A stretch of 64,000 nt of DNA from Neochlamydia sp. S13 (lineage in GTDB: Bacteria; Chlamydiota; Chlamydiia; Chlamydiales; Parachlamydiaceae), in the NCBI RefSeq assembly GCF_000648235.2, contig NZ_AP017977.1, forward strand, positions 2,480,001-2,544,000. The letters are read 5' to 3'. The position numbers and the translations under genes are program-made. Each line of letters starts with the position of its first letter. The first letter of the stretch is position 1. Shown here piece after piece: positions 8,887 through 17,850 of this stretch. The notes under the pieces are model-generated. The model had not been told where the DNA came from and searched no databases. It saw nothing but the letters and a program-made list of their open reading frames with translations.

Positions 8887-9162
8887 CTAAGAACTAGCTG
8901 CTTCTGGCTCTTTAATATGCTTAGAAATCTTGCTTGTCATTTTAAACATATCAATACTCTGATTTCCAAGAACCTTAGCTAATTTAGCATCAGGATTGAT
9001 ATTTCTTTTATTTTGAGCATCTTGAAGATTATGCTTTTTAATATACTCCCATACTTTTTTTGTGATCTCCGTACGCGGCATAGAGCCTTGTCCGACGATT
9101 TCTGCCAATTCAGGGCTCACCTGTACGGGTTTCATAAAGGCCGAATTTTTTTTTGCCATCAT
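8887..9162 (-). CDS. SWIB/MDM2-domain protein
   Basis: This 91-residue basic protein is essentially one SWIB domain: VSPELAEIVGQGSMPRTEI, VWEYIKKHNLQ, KRNINPDAKLAKVLG, then SIDMFKMTSKISKHI. SWIB domains occur in eukaryotic chromatin remodellers and, among bacteria, are characteristic of chlamydiae, where they are thought to act with DNA or topoisomerase in nucleoid condensation. AAGGAG lies just upstream. Two ATGs are adjacent, and the second (at 9159) has the better spacing. A terminator-like stem follows. Confidence 0.92.
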   Translation of the reverse strand: MMAKKNSAFMKPVQVSPELAEIVGQGSMPRTEITKKVWEYIKKHNLQDAQNKRNINPDAKLAKVLGNQSIDMFKMTSKISKHIKEPEAASS

Positions 9163-9392
9163 TTACTCCTTATGCGTTGTTAAAGGATATTTCTTTCTTC
9201 CTACTGTTAAATCAAGTTAACTAGATTGTCTTGGTAACATTCCTAGCTAGGGGATTCTTTGTAGCGCTGTTTTCATTTATAAGTCAAAAGAAATTATAAG
9301 AAAAAAGCGTTAAGATCGGTTATTGGATTAGGGATAAAATCAAATTCTTTGCTATAAATGCTTCCATCTTAACCAAGTAAAAGAAAAATACC

Positions 9393-11603
9393 ATGTCCAC
9401 ATCTACTTCTGCTATTCATTCTATCAAACATAGCCTTAAAAGGTTAAAATCTCTTAATGAGCAATTGAAAAACGCTAAGAAGATTGACGAGCGGCTTGAC
9501 ATATTGGATCGAAATCTCGAAGTACAAGCTTTTCTACAACAAAACTCCTGCTTAAAGGATTTTCTTTTTTGCTGTAATGCACACGCACAAGTCATTATTA
9601 AGTCTTTATTAGCTTTAGGCCAAGGACCTATAATTTTTCAAGGGATGCATCAACATTCGAATCCTCATTTAGCTTTTAATCAATTAATTGAAAGCTTAGC
9701 ACCTGTTGAAAACTTTTATGCAATGATGGGTGGCTTGGTTGGCTATCATTGTATGATGTTACAGCTTATTGAAGAAAAAGAATTAGAGAAGAAGGAAGAT
9801 AACTTTTTACCAACTGCGGAACGTTATAGTAAGCCGCCAGGCTACGATATATCCCAGGAAACTTCTTTTGTAAGGAAGGCGATTCGAGAGGCTGTGGAAA
9901 AGATGCCTTTGATAGCAGAAATATATCCAGTAGGTGGAGCGGGGGATCGCTTAAAATTGCAGGATGAAAAAACTGGCGAAGATTTGCCTTCAGCAGAACT
10001 GCTCTTTGAGGGGAGAACATTATTAGAAGGATTAATTCGCGATCTGCAAGCGCGCGAATACCTATATTATAAATTGAAGGGAAAATATTTAATTGTTCCA
10101 GTGGCTATGATGACTTCTGATGAGAAAAATAATTATAGGCATGTCTTCGATATCTGTAAGCGGTCGAGTTGGTTTGGGCGGCCGCAAGATACGTTTGATT
10201 TCTTTAAGCAGCCTTTAGTGCCTGTCCTGACTAAGCAAGGAAACTGGGCAGTGGCAGAATCCATGAAAGTTATTTTTAAGCCCGGTGGACATGGAGTGAT
10301 TTGGAAACTGGCAGTAGAAGCAGGTGTGATCGATCGTTTGTTAAAGAAAGGTTACACTAAAGCTCTGGTGAGGCAGATCAATAACCCTGCCGCTTCGACT
10401 GATTATGGGCTGCTTGCTTTTAGCGGGTGTGGAATTCTAAATAACCAAAGTTTAGGATTTGCCTCCTGTCCGCGCCTGTTAAATACAGCTGAAGGTATGA
10501 ATGTGCTGATAGAGAAAGAGAGTAATCAAGGGTATGAGTACTGCATTTCCAATATTGAATATCCAGATTTTGTAAAAAGAAACATTCCAGAAATAGCTGA
10601 ACAGCAAGGAGGCTTTTACTCGGCGCTTCCTGCAAACACTAATATACTATTCATTGATTTAATGGCGATTAAAAATTTAGTGGATAGTTGCCCAATTCCT
10701 GGCATGTTAATTAACATGAAACATAAGGTCACTTGCCTTTCTTTAGAAGGAAGAAGACAACAGGTGTATGCAGGACGTTTAGAATCGCTTATGCAAAATA
10801 TTGCCGATGGAATGACTACTCATTTTCTTCAAAGGCAAGAGCATTTGCAAGCTAAAGACCTCCGTACGTTTGTTACCTATAACCAAAGAAGGAAAACAAT
10901 TTCGGTGACAAAAAGAGCATTTACAGAAGGACAATCTTTTTTGGAAACCCCTGAAGGATGCTACTGGGATCAACTACAAAATCATTACGAATTGTTTACT
11001 CATTATTGCAAAATGCAGCTTCCCGAAGTTCCTAATGAGGATAAATACATTCAAGAGGGGCCTACTTGTATTACCTCCTTTCATCCCGCTCTAGGCCCTT
11101 TATATTCGGTAATTGCTCAAAAAATTCATGGAGGAAGTTTAAGTTTAAATTCCGAGATGGTCTTAGAAATTTCTGAGCTTATTCTGCAAAAAGTGAATAT
11201 AAAAGGCAGTCTGTTAATTTATGCAGAAAATATAGTAGGCCATAAAAATGCCCAGGGGATCATCACGTATAGTGAAAAGGTAGGACGCTGTGTGTTGAAA
11301 AATGTATACGTGGTTAATCGAGGAATTAATAAAAAGCTTTCCTCTTCTTATTGGAAAAAGCAAATTATTAGAGAAGAATCTTTGAAGATTACCTTGAAAG
11401 GGTGTTCAGAATTTATTGCTGAAAATGTAACTTTAGAAGGAGACCTAGAGATTGAGGTGGCTGATGGAGAGCGTCTAATTGCTCAGAATAGAGAAGGAGA
11501 ACTAACGTTTATTAGAGAGCAAATAAGGGTTCCTCGTCCCCTATTTACCTATTTCTTTGATAAAGAGGATAGGATGATTTTAGAAAAACACTTAGACACA
11601 TGA
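9393..11603 (+). CDS. UGP3-like nucleotide-sugar pyrophosphorylase
   Basis: This 736-residue protein has a central nucleotidyltransferase domain. GGAGDRL (181-187) replaces the usual GGxGTRLG loop. It continues with LPSAELLFEGRTLLEGLIRDLQARE, VAMMTSDEKNN and KPGGHGVIWKL (296-306). From memory this series fits the plant plastid UDP-glucose pyrophosphorylase UGP3 (sulfolipid pathway) far better than ordinary GalU or UGPase. The last 150 residues look beta-helical and rich in hydrophobic repeats, as in left-handed helix domains of this superfamily. The N-terminal 150 residues are not recognised. Substrate and product are unknown here; UTP and a sugar 1-phosphate are inferred. It has no close operon partners, and a convergent gene follows. 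Confidence 0.75.
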   Translation: MSTSTSAIHSIKHSLKRLKSLNEQLKNAKKIDERLDILDRNLEVQAFLQQNSCLKDFLFCCNAHAQVIIKSLLALGQGPIIFQGMHQHSNPHLAFNQLIESLAPVENFYAMMGGLVGYHCMMLQLIEEKELEKKEDNFLPTAERYSKPPGYDISQETSFVRKAIREAVEKMPLIAEIYPVGGAGDRLKLQDEKTGEDLPSAELLFEGRTLLEGLIRDLQAREYLYYKLKGKYLIVPVAMMTSDEKNNYRHVFDICKRSSWFGRPQDTFDFFKQPLVPVLTKQGNWAVAESMKVIFKPGGHGVIWKLAVEAGVIDRLLKKGYTKALVRQINNPAASTDYGLLAFSGCGILNNQSLGFASCPRLLNTAEGMNVLIEKESNQGYEYCISNIEYPDFVKRNIPEIAEQQGGFYSALPANTNILFIDLMAIKNLVDSCPIPGMLINMKHKVTCLSLEGRRQQVYAGRLESLMQNIADGMTTHFLQRQEHLQAKDLRTFVTYNQRRKTISVTKRAFTEGQSFLETPEGCYWDQLQNHYELFTHYCKMQLPEVPNEDKYIQEGPTCITSFHPALGPLYSVIAQKIHGGSLSLNSEMVLEISELILQKVNIKGSLLIYAENIVGHKNAQGIITYSEKVGRCVLKNVYVVNRGINKKLSSSYWKKQIIREESLKITLKGCSEFIAENVTLEGDLEIEVADGERLIAQNREGELTFIREQIRVPRPLFTYFFDKEDRMILEKHLDT

Positions 11604-11618
11604 ATGCGTCTAAGTGTT
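11587..11618 (-). terminator. Terminator hairpin overlapping the end of the UGP3-like gene
   Basis: AACACTTAGAC (11587-11597) and GTCTAAGTGTT (11608-11618) form a perfect 11-bp stem with a 10-nt loop. The TGA of the plus-strand gene (11601-11603) lies in the loop. Read on the minus strand the stem runs into a T-run (the A-run at 11584-11588), so it should terminate the minus-strand gene at 11634. On the plus strand no T-run follows. Confidence 0.65.
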
Positions 11619-11633
11619 AAACATGTACCTGGA

Positions 11634-12020
11634 TTAAAAGGTATGGCGAGAAAAGGTAACAGGATTGCAGCCAAAAGCAAACATCACTGCGCCTGCAACA
11701 AATAGTAACGCACCTGCTGCTACTGTGGCAACAGCGCGAGCAACCTGCTGCTTTTTAGATTTAAGAGTCAAGCTTGCTCCTAATCCAGAGAGACCAGCTG
11801 TTCCTAAGATAGCTCCAACACCGTAACCAGAGCGGAGATAAGCAGGGAAATTTTTAAAAAAATCAACAGTTGCAAACCACATTCTGGCTACAAGTGTTTT
11901 AATTGCTCTAGCGCCATGGTTAAATTGGCGCCCTAGCCATGTTGCGCCTGACTTTACAGTATCTCCTAGTGATCTTACACTTAAAGAAGCCGTGCTTTGT
12001 ACATTAGTAGTTTCGACCAT
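11634..12020 (-). CDS. Small two-helix membrane protein of unknown function
   Basis: I do not recognise this 128-residue protein. It has a Ser/Thr-rich N-terminus, an amphipathic middle, and two hydrophobic segments (about residues 69-87 and 95-117) separated by a short basic loop (KSKKQQ). The C-terminus is polar. The hairpin resembles the bilobed hydrophobic domain of chlamydial inclusion-membrane proteins, but here it is at the C-terminal end. A good RBS (GGAGG) precedes the ATG. It is monocistronic, with a terminator directly downstream. Confidence 0.7.
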   Translation of the reverse strand: MVETTNVQSTASLSVRSLGDTVKSGATWLGRQFNHGARAIKTLVARMWFATVDFFKNFPAYLRSGYGVGAILGTAGLSGLGASLTLKSKKQQVARAVATVAAGALLFVAGAVMFAFGCNPVTFSRHTF

Positions 12021-12390
12021 AAAAATCCTCCAGGATTTCTTTTGAATGTTAATAAAAAATATTTCAAACCAACCGAGCTTGCATTTTTTCAGAAAGAAAA
12101 TATCCTTACTATACGATTTGCCTCATTTTCTTGCAACAAAGAGGCAAGCTAACAAGAAATGGAAAATTTTTAATTTCTTTGCTTTCGATAAAGTTTGAGC
12201 TTGTCAAAAGTTCTTTAACTTTATAATTATCTCATCCTATCACTTTTTATATTAAAAGGAAAATTATTTTAAATGGCCTTTACTATACTGTTTAAAGATG
12301 GGGTTATAGTAAAATTTTATTTTCGTGATTTAACTTTGCTTTATAAAATTGTTTAGGAATGATTGGCATAAAAGGACGAGCGAAAAAGAT
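12021..12390. other. Intergenic region, nothing firm
   Basis: This AT-rich stretch lies upstream of the minus-strand membrane protein. A plus-strand TTGTCA-15 bp-TATAAT pair is present near 12200, but no plus-strand gene follows it. No RNA gene or remnant was recognised. Confidence 0.3.
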
Positions 12391-13698
12391 TTATGTCTCA
12401 TCATCTTTCACACGATTAAGAAAAGAATAAAAGTTATGAAAAGCTTTAATTTCAGAAGGGTTGTTTTTTTGAATTATTTCGCTAGATAGTAAGGGTAAGA
12501 CAGTATTAAGAATCACCCTATCTTTCCAACTTTTTTTTAATAAAGGTATAGGTAAGGCTTGCTTTTGACTTTCGAAAGTATAATGATGCCTCCAATATTC
12601 GTCCGAGTAAGAGGGTAATCGATCTTTAATTCTATTGAGTAGTAGCTTCCAATCTTTTTTCAAATAAGCTTCAGGCCAGCCCTGGTGCCAGCATGCATAT
12701 ATTTCGGTAAATAAGGAGGGCATTAAAGGGTCTTGAATTAATTTGACTAAATAAGCTATCCCCCTGATGGGATGATTTAAAGGCCTTATTTGGTTTAGTA
12801 AAAGACGAATTGAGTGAGGGATAAGGGTGGAAAACTGAGTATAAATTTGAAGAAGCTCCTGATAAAAGAGGGAATCTTTCCATTTTAACTTGTATTTTTC
12901 AGCAAAAAAACCGCTCATTCCTAAAGCTATACTTAGAAGTTCATTCTCAGTTTTATCTTTGTATTTTAGAAGCCTTATAAATAATTCAAAGAACGCTTCC
13001 GCATTTTGCTTGCCTCCTAAGGCCATAGCAATTCCAGTGGGTAGAAGAAGGCGGGCATCTTCCATATGCCCTTTAAGATATTGAACTTTTTGGGCAAGCC
13101 CCCAACTTACAGATGAGGGCAAAAGATTAAATATTTTTTCCTCTACAAAAGAGCTAGAGGGTGAAAAGCAAGAGGGATTATTTCCCAAAAATTTTCGATA
13201 AGGGTATTGTTCAATATCGATAAGTTGAAGGATTCTCGTTTGCGAAATTGTCAGATAAGGAGCTAGGTAAGTTTGATAAACCTTCTCTCCTTTTGCATTC
13301 TTTAGTTGGGTAGGCGCAGCAGAAAGGGGAGGCCATAAACAGACATGTAAAATAACCTCTTTGTAACGGTTATCAGAGTCATGCTGTAAATTTGCCCAAG
13401 ACTCACCCTCTAGGTGAACTTCAATGTCCCCCTTTAGCTCCTGATCGCCAATTTTAAGATGAGCTTTTAGGAAAACAGGGCCTGCTTCATGATTCCATAT
13501 CCCTGGGGAAATGACTGTAATGGGTAGCTGATCGCTTGTTTTTAAGTTTTTAAAATATTTTTGCTCCCACCACATGGCTTGGAGGTGGTTTTCAGTCCAA
13601 TAAAGATAAGGATATTTGGTTTCAGCAACATTATAGCTGTTTATAGCTAATAAGTTGGAATACCACTCATTTTCTTCTTCGTAAAGGGAAACGTGCAT
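12391..13698 (-). CDS. DUF2851 family protein
   Basis: This 435-residue protein matches the DUF2851 family, best known from Bacteroidetes. The diagnostic stretch is at about residues 60-125: ISPGIWNHEAGPVFLKAHLKIG, GDIEVHLEGESW, then DNRYKEVILHVCLW. The conserved acidic and histidine residues there look like a nuclease-type or other metal-binding site, but no activity has been established to my knowledge. It ends DDET. It sits alone on the minus strand opposite prfB and interrupts the conserved SWIB-prfB neighbourhood. Confidence 0.7.
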   Translation of the reverse strand: MHVSLYEEENEWYSNLLAINSYNVAETKYPYLYWTENHLQAMWWEQKYFKNLKTSDQLPITVISPGIWNHEAGPVFLKAHLKIGDQELKGDIEVHLEGESWANLQHDSDNRYKEVILHVCLWPPLSAAPTQLKNAKGEKVYQTYLAPYLTISQTRILQLIDIEQYPYRKFLGNNPSCFSPSSSFVEEKIFNLLPSSVSWGLAQKVQYLKGHMEDARLLLPTGIAMALGGKQNAEAFFELFIRLLKYKDKTENELLSIALGMSGFFAEKYKLKWKDSLFYQELLQIYTQFSTLIPHSIRLLLNQIRPLNHPIRGIAYLVKLIQDPLMPSLFTEIYACWHQGWPEAYLKKDWKLLLNRIKDRLPSYSDEYWRHHYTFESQKQALPIPLLKKSWKDRVILNTVLPLLSSEIIQKNNPSEIKAFHNFYSFLNRVKDDET

Positions 13699-14097
13699 GA
13701 CTGCTACCCACCTTTCAATATCTATCTATTTAAAATATTGCTTTTTTTTTGCACAAGAAAAAAAGCTTATAAAGAGCTTAAGATATAAAATCATTTAAAT
13801 AAAATAAGAGGCTGCTCTTTAAATTCTTTTGATAATTAAATCTAAATTAAATTTTCCTAATATAGGAGGTTAACAACTCTCCACCCCTAGATGGTAAAGT
13901 TAAACTTTTCTATCCTATTTTAAGAAGTAAATTAAAAAATTTAATAATCTATAGACAAAGTTGTAAAACTTCTTCTTATGTTTAATTTTTTGTGCCTTAC
14001 CTATTATCAAAAGAAGTGGAAATAGATTAAACTAAATTTAACGAAAAAATGAGTAGGAAGAACGTAGGTACCCTATTAAAAAGCAATTATATCTACT
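13699..14097. other. Divergent intergenic region between the DUF2851 gene and prfB
   Basis: The region is very AT-rich and contains no recognisable gene. The only clear signal is the prfB promoter at its right end. Confidence 0.3.
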
Positions 14098-14127
14098 TTG
14101 ACTTTTTATGGCTCTATGAGATATATT
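14098..14127 (+). promoter_or_regulatory. Probable prfB promoter
   Basis: TTGACT (14098-14103) and TATATT (14122-14127) are separated by 18 bp. The prfB ATG at 14159 with AAGGAAA upstream follows about 25 nt after the expected start site. Confidence 0.6.
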
Positions 14128-14158
14128 ATTTGACAGTTCTTAACTTATAAGGAAACCT

Positions 14159-15254
14159 ATGAATTCGGAAACTCAGCAACGTTTAAAAATTATCGAAGAT
14201 AAACTTTTGCATATGTTGAGGTATCTTTGACTTAGCTTCCAAAGAAGCACGCATTAAAGAATTAGAAGCTTTTATGGAGAAGTCCTCTTTTTGGGAAAAT
14301 CACGAAAAAGCTCAGCTAGTAATCGAGGAAGCAAACACTTTAAAGGCTTGGAGCGTTCCTTATCAAAATTGCAAGGGGCTTTTCTGCGATCTTAAAGAAC
14401 TTTTGCCTGAAGCTTATGCAAGTGGGGATGAAGCATTAGTGAATGAATTAGTCCAAGAACTGGATGGAGTAGAGAAAAAATTAAATGATTTAGAAATTCG
14501 CAAAATGCTTGCGGGTGAGCTAGATAATAAAAATTGTTACTTAAGCATTAACTCAGGGGCAGGAGGAACAGAAGCTTGCGATTGGGCTTTGATGTTATCT
14601 CGTATGTATCAACGTTGGGCAGTTAAACGCGGATGGAAAGTAGAGTTGATCGATAGGGTAGAAGGCGACGTCGCTGGTATAAAAAGCATTACCTTTAAAT
14701 TTGATGGAGAATTTGCTTATGGGTATGCTAAAGCTGAGAAGGGTGTCCATCGTTTGGTGCGTATCTCTCCTTTTGACGCCAATGCCAAAAGGCATACAAG
14801 TTTTGCTTCCGTAGATGTAACTCCAGAAATTACTGATGATATTGTGATCGATATTAAGCCAGAGGAGATCCGAGTGGATACTTACCGTGCCTCTGGAGCT
14901 GGTGGACAGCATGTTAACAAAACGGATTCAGCTGTACGAATGACACATTTGCCGACCGGAATTGTGGTCTCTAGCCAGACTCAACGAAGCCAGGTGCAAA
15001 ACAGAGAATCCTGTCACAAGATGTTGCGCTCAAAATTATATGAGAAAGAAGTAACAGAAAGAGAGAACGCTCTTAAAGCACTTTCAGGTGAAAAGAAAGA
15101 AATTGCCTGGGGCAGTCAAATCCGTAATTATGTTTTCCAACCCTATACTTTAGTTAAAGATACTCGAACTAAACATGAATCAGGAGATATCCAAGCAGTG
15201 ATGAATGGTGAACTTGATGATTTTGTAAATGCTTATTTGAAGGAGTTTGAATGA
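14159..15254 (+). CDS. prfB: Peptide chain release factor 2, programmed +1 frameshift
   Basis: RF2 recognises UGA and UAA stop codons and triggers peptide release. The gene is in two frames. A 23-codon leader from ATG 14159 ends in AGG TAT CTT TGA (stop at 14228-14230). Shifting by +1 at CTT-T gives L-D-L-A-S and continues through 15254, for a total of about 364 residues, the normal RF2 length. A Shine-Dalgarno-like GAGG precedes the slippery CTT, as in E. coli prfB. The GGQ loop (ASGAGGQHVNKTDSAVR) and the anticodon-like region are present. Thus RF2 level is autoregulated by readthrough of its own UGA. The GNAT gene overlaps the stop by ATGA. Confidence 0.95.
14218..14231 (+). promoter_or_regulatory. 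prfB +1 frameshift site
   Basis: GAGG TAT CTT TGA C contains the internal Shine-Dalgarno-like GAGG, the slippery CTT at 14225-14227, the in-frame UGA and the following C that weakens termination. This is the classical bacterial RF2 recoding signal. Confidence 0.95.
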
Positions 15255-15763
15255 CAGAGAAAAAAAACTCTCCAGAAGGAATAGAGCTGCGCTATTCAGA
15301 TTTAAGTGATGGAAAATATTTGAAGCAATGGCTTTTAGATCCTAGCGTGGCCCGTTGGTTTCCTATGTTTGATGAAGTTGAAATAGATGATGCAGTGGCA
15401 CGGTGGATAGGGTTTAGCCGGTATAAATGCAGCTTAACAGCCACCAAAGAGGGCGTTCCCTGTGGAATTACTACCTTATATTTACAGCCCTACCGGAAAC
15501 TTGCTCATCAGTGTGAATTTGGTATTATTGTGGCACCTGAAATGCGAGGGCAAGGTGTAGGAACTTTGCTAATCAGTAATCTTAGCCATATGGCGAAAGA
15601 AAACTTTAAGATTGAAGTATTACATCTCCAAGTCTATGCAGAAAACCCTGCCATTCATCTTTATACTCGTATGGGCTTTCGAGAATTTGGAAGGCAGACG
15701 CATTGGATTAAAGAAAAAGACGGCTTCTATGTCGGACGAGTTTTCATGGAACGTTTGTTGTAA
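15251..15763 (+). CDS. GNAT-family N-acetyltransferase
   Basis: This 170-residue protein has the GNAT acetyl-CoA-binding motif A (EMRGQGVGTLLISNLSHMA, residues 97-115) and motif B (LQVYAENPAIHLYTRMGFREFG). The start of the fold is RYSDLSDGKYLKQWL. The substrate cannot be told; candidates are a protein N-terminus, an amine or an antibiotic. The ATG overlaps the prfB TGA by four bases, so it is translationally coupled. As I recall, Chlamydia keeps an acetyltransferase between prfB and yebC, so ribosome-related acetylation is possible. Confidence 0.88.
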   Translation: MTEKKNSPEGIELRYSDLSDGKYLKQWLLDPSVARWFPMFDEVEIDDAVARWIGFSRYKCSLTATKEGVPCGITTLYLQPYRKLAHQCEFGIIVAPEMRGQGVGTLLISNLSHMAKENFKIEVLHLQVYAENPAIHLYTRMGFREFGRQTHWIKEKDGFYVGRVFMERLL

Positions 15764-15809
15764 TAGTTTAAGAATTTCTTGTTTTTTATTAAAATAATTT
15801 TATTATGTT

Positions 15810-16487
15810 ATGACACTAACTGTTTTTCAACAAGAAGTCGAAAATTTATCAGGTATTAAATTAAAGCTGAAAATTAATGACAACCGCTCTACTATGTTAA
15901 GTGTACGATGGGAAACTGATTGTACGAAAGTTTCTTTACATCGCATGTTTTTAGAGGCTCCTCAAAATGTTTTAGATTCTTTGGCTTGTTACATTCGCCA
16001 AGAGCATAAGATGATTTCTTCTGAGATCAAAATCTTTATGGAAAATAGCCTTAAAAAGCTTGATTATTCGCATACCTTAGACAAATCCAAACTGTCTTGC
16101 CAAGGAAAGGTTTATAATCTCCAACATCTTTACGATGAACTTAATGATCAATATTTTGAAGGGAAAGTAAAATTATTTATTACGTGGTTTGGCAAACATA
16201 CTCAACTTAATAAAAGGTGTGTGACTTTTGGCCTTTATCATCACCCTCTTAAGCTAATAAAAATTAATCGTTTGTTGGATAACACGAACATCCCAAAGTA
16301 TGTGATTAACTACGTTATTTTCCACGAAATTTTGCATCATATTTGTCCTTCTTACATGGACGAAAAAGGCCTACATCGCATTCATAGCAAAGAATTTAAA
16401 GCAAAAGAAGAAAGTTACGAGCATTTTGACATAGCCCACCAATGGATTAAAAAACATCGGGTGCACCTTTTCGCGCATCTTGACTAA
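15810..16487 (+). CDS. SprT-like zinc metalloprotease domain protein
   Basis: This 225-residue protein has the zinc motif HEILHH (172-177) with a further histidine at HRIHSKEF about 15 residues on, and the SprT-like preamble LYDELNDQYFEGKV followed by ITWFG. SprT/SPRTN-like proteins degrade DNA-crosslinked proteins in eukaryotes; the bacterial role is little known. The first 90 residues are not recognised. No good RBS precedes the ATG at 15810, so the start is uncertain. It lies between the GNAT gene and yebC, where Chlamydia has no such gene as far as I recall. Confidence 0.78.
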   Translation: MTLTVFQQEVENLSGIKLKLKINDNRSTMLSVRWETDCTKVSLHRMFLEAPQNVLDSLACYIRQEHKMISSEIKIFMENSLKKLDYSHTLDKSKLSCQGKVYNLQHLYDELNDQYFEGKVKLFITWFGKHTQLNKRCVTFGLYHHPLKLIKINRLLDNTNIPKYVINYVIFHEILHHICPSYMDEKGLHRIHSKEFKAKEESYEHFDIAHQWIKKHRVHLFAHLD

Positions 16488-16532
16488 GCTTGCAGATTTA
16501 AAAAATGCTCTATAAATTAAAGGAATTTTATC

Positions 16533-17258
16533 ATGGCTGGCCATAGTAAATGGGCAAATATTAAACATAGAAAAGGAAAAGCAGATGCTAAAAAAGGCAA
16601 AATATTTTCTCGTATTGCCAAAGAGATCATTAGCGCTGTAAAGGTGGGAGGAGGCCCAGAGGTAAAAAACAATCCTCGCTTAAGGTTAGCTTTGGAAAAA
16701 GCACGCGCGGCAAATGTCCCTAATGAAATTGTAGAACGGAACATTAAAAAAGCTTCTAATGCCGATCAAGCAGATTATACAGAGATGATGTATGAATTGT
16801 ATGGCCATGGAGGAGTAGGAATTATTGTTGAAGTGATGACGGATAATAAAAATCGTGTAGCCTCTGAAATGCGCATTGCTACCAATAAAAGGGGAGGAAC
16901 GATCGCTACGCCTGGTGCCGTATCTTTCAATTTTGATCGTAAAGGCATTCTTCAGATTAATAAAGGGCAGGCCCCTGAAGAAGAGCTGTTTTTAAAAGCC
17001 ACAGAAGCAGGCGCAGAAGACTTTGATAGTGAAGATGGGATCTATCTCATCACCACAGATCCTACTGCTTTATATAGTGTTAAAGAAGCCTTAAATCAAG
17101 CGAATATTGCATGCGAGGAAGCTAGCTTAGAAATGATACCTAAGTCTTTTATAGAATGTAATGAAGAGTGCGCAAAAGCTAACTTGGCCTTAATAGAATG
17201 GTTAGAAGCGCTGGATGATGTAGATGCTGTTTATCATAACATGAACTTTTCAGAATAA
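16533..17258 (+). CDS. yebC: YebC/PmpR family regulatory protein
   Basis: This 241-residue protein begins with the family signature MAGHSKWANIKHRKGKADAKKG and contains the conserved LYGHGGVGIIVEVMTDNKNR. YebC proteins were annotated as transcriptional regulators; more recent work places them at the ribosome, easing translation of proline-rich stretches. The RBS AAAGGAA precedes the ATG. It is downstream of the prfB-GNAT-SprT genes in the same direction, consistent with a translation-linked cluster. Confidence 0.95.
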   Translation: MAGHSKWANIKHRKGKADAKKGKIFSRIAKEIISAVKVGGGPEVKNNPRLRLALEKARAANVPNEIVERNIKKASNADQADYTEMMYELYGHGGVGIIVEVMTDNKNRVASEMRIATNKRGGTIATPGAVSFNFDRKGILQINKGQAPEEELFLKATEAGAEDFDSEDGIYLITTDPTALYSVKEALNQANIACEEASLEMIPKSFIECNEECAKANLALIEWLEALDDVDAVYHNMNFSE

Positions 17259-17299
17259 GTAACGCATAGAAGGAATTCTCGGCTTAATTTTTTATCTTT

Positions 17300-17336
17300 C
17301 CCATCGAAGCTTAAAAAGCTTTAAGGCTTTTTTTTC
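17300..17336 (+). terminator. Possible terminator after yebC
   Basis: Overlapping short stems (AAGCTT..AAGCTT and AAAGC..GCTTT) are followed by a run of eight T. This is a weak but plausible rho-independent terminator. Confidence 0.4.
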
Positions 17337-17838
17337 TTTGCTTCCATCTTAATAATCGCCTTGTACGAAGAAGAGTTTGTTGAAGTCTTACCCCCACCTT
17401 CCCCAATTTTTTCTTAAGCTAGTTCTAAAGAGCACATAAAATTTTATTCATTTCTCCCTCGTAGCCAGATTTTAAAAAAAATGTTTAAAGTTTTTTGATG
17501 TTTTTTCCTGTCATACTTAAAAACAGGGTGGTTGTTACCCCTTATTAATTTTTCTAATGACAAGCTTAAGAAAGCTAAGCAGCAAATTTAGAAAGCGTGA
17601 CTCTTTTGCTTACTTTCTTTTATTTAACTTTATCTACATTACCTTTTAAGAGAACTGTTTATAAACATTTAAATAAAAATCTTGGGGGATATTTAATATT
17701 AATAGTTTGTTAACCGCTAGCCATTTAGCCTATCTATTTAGTAAATACCAAAGAATTAATCGTTAAAGAGCAATTTGCTTTTTACTTGTGTAAAATATAT
17801 TTTTGAATATATAGATGAATTTATTGGGCTTGTAATAT
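17337..17838. other. Intergenic region, no gene seen
   Basis: This AT-rich region is about 0.5 kb long and lies upstream of the Inc-like gene. No transposase remnant or RNA gene was recognised. A TATATT near 17806 could be a -10 element for the Inc-like gene, but no clear -35 box goes with it. Confidence 0.3.
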
Positions 17839-17850
17839 TAGGAGGTATCT

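Noticed and set aside
12195-12235. TTGTCA-15 bp-TATAAT as a promoter
   Set aside because: It points to the plus strand, where no gene or RNA follows before the convergent DUF2851 gene.
14274-15254. prfB as a gene starting at ATG 14274
   Set aside because: The RF2 N-terminal domain continues upstream through a classical +1 frameshift site to a leader ATG with a good RBS.
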